From: Geomobilimonas luticola
GTDB lineage: Bacteria > Desulfobacterota > Desulfuromonadia > Geobacterales > Geobacteraceae
Assembly (NCBI RefSeq): GCF_018476905.1
Contig: NZ_JAHCVK010000001.1
Location: 372,001 to 436,000 of the forward strand
Direction: 5' to 3'
DNA: 64,000 bases
A model generated the notes under the pieces. It saw only the letters and a list, made by a program, of their open reading frames with translations, was not told the DNA's origin and did not search any database. Numbering within the stretch: position 1 is the stretch's first letter; every line of letters starts with the position of its first letter. A program made the translations under genes and the position numbers. This document shows positions 63,776 to 64,000 of the stretch, piece after piece.

Positions 63776-64000
63776 TTACATCATGCCGCCCATTCCGCCC
63801 ATTCCGCCCATGCCACCCGGCATTGCCGGCATAGCAGCTTCTTCCTTCGGTTTTTCGGCGATCATCGCCTCGGTGGTCAGCATCAGACCGGCGATGGAAG
63901 AAGCGTTCTGCAGTGCGCTGCGGGAGACCTTGGTCGGATCGATGATGCCGGCCTTGATCATGTCCACGTACTCGTCGTCGGCAGCATTGTAGCCGAAGGC
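63776..64000 (-). CDS. groEL: Chaperonin GroEL, C-terminal end (partial)
   Basis: The last 74 residues of the 60 kDa chaperonin. [20 protein letters not shown] is followed by [20 protein letters not shown] and the flexible tail ending in [13 protein letters not shown]. The rest lies past the right edge; groES is expected further right on the minus strand. Confidence 0.97.
   Translation of the reverse strand, partial: AFGYNAADDEYVDMIKAGIIDPTKVSRSALQNASSIAGLMLTTEAMIAEKPKEEAAMPAMPGGMGGMGGMGGMM

Overview
The window reads as the replication-origin region of a free-living, GC-rich anaerobe close to Geobacter (Geobacterales, Desulfobacterota). This rests on an HdrABC-flavin oxidoreductase operon, a PilY1/minor-pilin operon led by a c-type cytochrome, a c-di-AMP riboswitch on kup, selB, a CcsA-type cytochrome c biogenesis protein and a radical SAM/hemE/hemH neighbourhood. 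Species is not assigned.

Layout. 1-4500 is an AT-richer accessory stretch: the tail of a PxKF-like protein, a Spy-like periplasmic protein, an orphan PAS histidine kinase, a BrnT/BrnA-type toxin-antitoxin pair, a DUF3828 protein, then about 600 bases with no convincing gene. 4500-11100 (minus strand) is the classic origin-side set rsmG, mnmG, mnmE, yidC, yidD, rnpA, rpmH, with a near-perfect parS between mnmG and mnmE. 11300-20220 (plus) is dnaA, dnaN, recF, gyrB, gyrA, with DnaA boxes on both sides of dnaA. 20220-27000 holds a HEAT-like protein, gpsA and two overlapping sensor-kinase genes. 27000-34600 holds an ABC-2 exporter, a radical SAM protein, hemE, a DHH phosphoesterase, an SDR and hemH. 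34600-39040 holds a protoglobin-PsiE-like fusion, a small Zn-ribbon protein, and a MoxR-like ATPase beside a 663-residue protein I do not recognise. 39100-44600 (minus) is the cytochrome-pilV-pilW-pilX-pilY1 operon. 44900-54700 (minus) holds a lipoprotein hydrolase, riboswitch-controlled kup, tRNA-Arg, selB, a GxxExxY protein and two ABC exporter half-transporters. 55000-62550 (plus) is a seven-gene hdrCBA-flx operon. A 27-residue ORF, a CcsA-like protein and the 3' end of groEL (minus) close the window.

The least explained signal is in the gaps. Nearly every multi-base gap inside operons carries an imperfect inverted repeat, and the arms fall into several families that recur across the window. 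All six gaps of the hdr-flx operon hold one. One family flanks the GxxExxY (PD-(D/E)XK-like) gene as inverted arms, while related copies without a gene sit in the hdr operon. Other copies supply the tail of an Fe-S protein, possibly the head of the HEAT-like protein, and an in-frame linker of an ABC transporter. This looks like a population of small elements living in transcribed gaps, possibly with a gene-carrying version. Mobility is inferred, not shown.
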